DNA from: a virus
Virus record (IMG/VR): IMGVR_UViG_3300022907_000110
Location: 1 to 22,199 of that record
Length of the DNA: 22,199 bases
Direction: 5' to 3' (one strand)
The notes beneath the pieces were generated by a model. It was not told where the DNA came from, made no database searches, and worked only from the letters and a program-made list of their open reading frames with translations. The translations under genes were made by a program, and so were the position numbers. Below are positions 21,525 to 22,199 of the stretch, one piece after another. Positions within the stretch are counted from its first letter, which is position 1. The number at the start of each line of letters is the position of its first letter.

Positions 21525-22199
21525 TTAAGCCGAGAGGTCAACTCTTGCGGCTAGGTGGATGGATGTGTCAAAGAGAACCGAAGCAGTTCGGAACGCTTTG
21601 ATACGCATGTCATTTGCATTTCCCGACACGTCGTAGCCCTGGGCTAGCGAGTCGTTTACAACCTCTGGGTTGCCAAGGTGAATTGCCATGGCTCCAGTGG
21701 CGTAAATCCATTTGTTGGTGATGGTAGCAGCAGCTCCAGTAGCACCGACAGGTCCATTACCAGAGTATCCAGCTCCGATAACAACTTTGGTTCCCAGTCT
21801 GGTGACAAGTACATCGTTGTCCTTATCAAACTGCAGCTTGGTACCCAAGACTGAAGCAACATCTGCTGTCATGTGGATAATTGGCTGCTCTCCAGTAGGG
21901 GAGACATTTCTGGCATCATGCTCTACAGCAGCAAGAGCTAGTGCAGCGGACATAGCGGTTCCGCTGTTCAAAGTCGTGACGCTAGCTGCTTTTGTCAAGT
22001 ATGGGTTGGACAGTGACTCAGCTATAGTAATTTCGCCGTCCCACAGCTCTTTCTCTACAGCCTTCTGAGTAGCTGCATCAAGCTGCTTTAGGACACGGCC
22101 GAAACGGTCCTGTCCGAGAAGTCCGAAAGTTGAGTCAAGGTCCTCTACTTCAATAAAGAAGGGGTCAAGCTCGATGAAGCGGTCTGGCTTGTCTGCCGT
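21525..22199 (-). CDS. Major capsid protein, C-terminal 224 residues (partial, HK97 fold)
   Basis: The frame is open from the window edge to the stop at 21525-21527, so the N-terminus is missing. The visible part reads DRFIELDPFFIEVEDLDSTF near the edge. It continues with DRFGRVLKQLDAATQKAVEKELWDGE, then MTADVASVLGTKLQFDKDND and RLGTKVVIGAGYSG, and ends WIYATGAMAIHLGNPEVV with FRTASVLFDTSIHLAARVDL. A long spine-like helix, a beta P-domain and a closing strand pair of this type are the C-terminal features of HK97-like capsid proteins of actinophages. A TTG at 21996-21998 inside the frame is not a credible start, because codons upstream are open and coding-like. The gene is followed 25 bases later by the tail tube gene. 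Whether it has a scaffold or protease upstream cannot be seen. Confidence 0.85.
   Translation of the reverse strand, partial: TADKPDRFIELDPFFIEVEDLDSTFGLLGQDRFGRVLKQLDAATQKAVEKELWDGEITIAESLSNPYLTKAASVTTLNSGTAMSAALALAAVEHDARNVSPTGEQPIIHMTADVASVLGTKLQFDKDNDVLVTRLGTKVVIGAGYSGNGPVGATGAAATITNKWIYATGAMAIHLGNPEVVNDSLAQGYDVSGNANDMRIKAFRTASVLFDTSIHLAARVDLSA

Noticed and set aside
21525-21998. A 157-residue gene starting at an internal TTG
   Set aside because: The same frame stays open and coding-like to the window edge, so this is the C-terminal part of the major capsid protein.

Overview
The window is a contiguous piece of a tailed double-stranded DNA phage with a siphovirus-type long tail. Every gene I can support is read from the minus strand, so transcription runs from the right end of the window to the left. 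The tape measure, distal tail, hub and fibre proteins look like those of phages of Actinobacteria. The moderate base composition would fit an aquatic, lower-GC actinobacterial host, but the host is inferred from protein style only. I see no integrase, repressor, tRNA, CRISPR array or insertion sequence.

In order of transcription, the structural block comes first (22199 to about 7624). It holds the C-terminal part of an HK97-fold major capsid protein, a major tail (tube) protein placed directly after the capsid gene, and a head-tail connector carrying an extra beta-domain. These are followed by a small Ala/Pro/Glu-rich protein, a tail-terminator-like protein and an HK97 gp10-like protein. Next are two tail assembly chaperone reading frames joined by a predicted -1 ribosomal frameshift, a 1107-residue tape measure protein, a distal tail protein, a hub-like minor tail protein with inserted repeat modules, and a 970-residue fibre ending in a self-cleaving S74-type chaperone.

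The replication and recombination block follows without an intervening lysis cassette (7624 to 704). It holds a small protein with a possible zinc-binding motif, a family A DNA polymerase with 3'-5' exonuclease motifs, a RuvC-like resolvase, an SNF2 helicase, a Cas4/RecB-like Fe-S nuclease, a Sak4-like RecA-fold ATPase and an SSB-like protein with an acidic-aromatic tail. Together they form a plausible phage synthesis and strand-annealing recombination set. A hairpin terminator with a GAAA loop closes this block, and beyond it an AT-rich partial gene, perhaps a glycosyltransferase, runs off the left edge.

Genes are packed tightly. Five junctions have the form TAATG, and non-coding stretches are all under 80 bases. 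The most informative non-coding signals are the CCCAAAT slip site with a correctly spaced 8-bp stem-loop (17543-17591), a 12-base Shine-Dalgarno match ahead of the GTG-started tape measure gene (17209-17220), a 19-bp inverted repeat after the tail tube gene (20340-20382), and a symmetric AT-rich element upstream of the SNF2 gene (4811-4854). No wholly new system stands out. The best candidates for something undescribed are the virion modules shared by three different structural proteins, the unusual position of the tail tube gene, and the terminator and mini-ORF arrangement at the left end.
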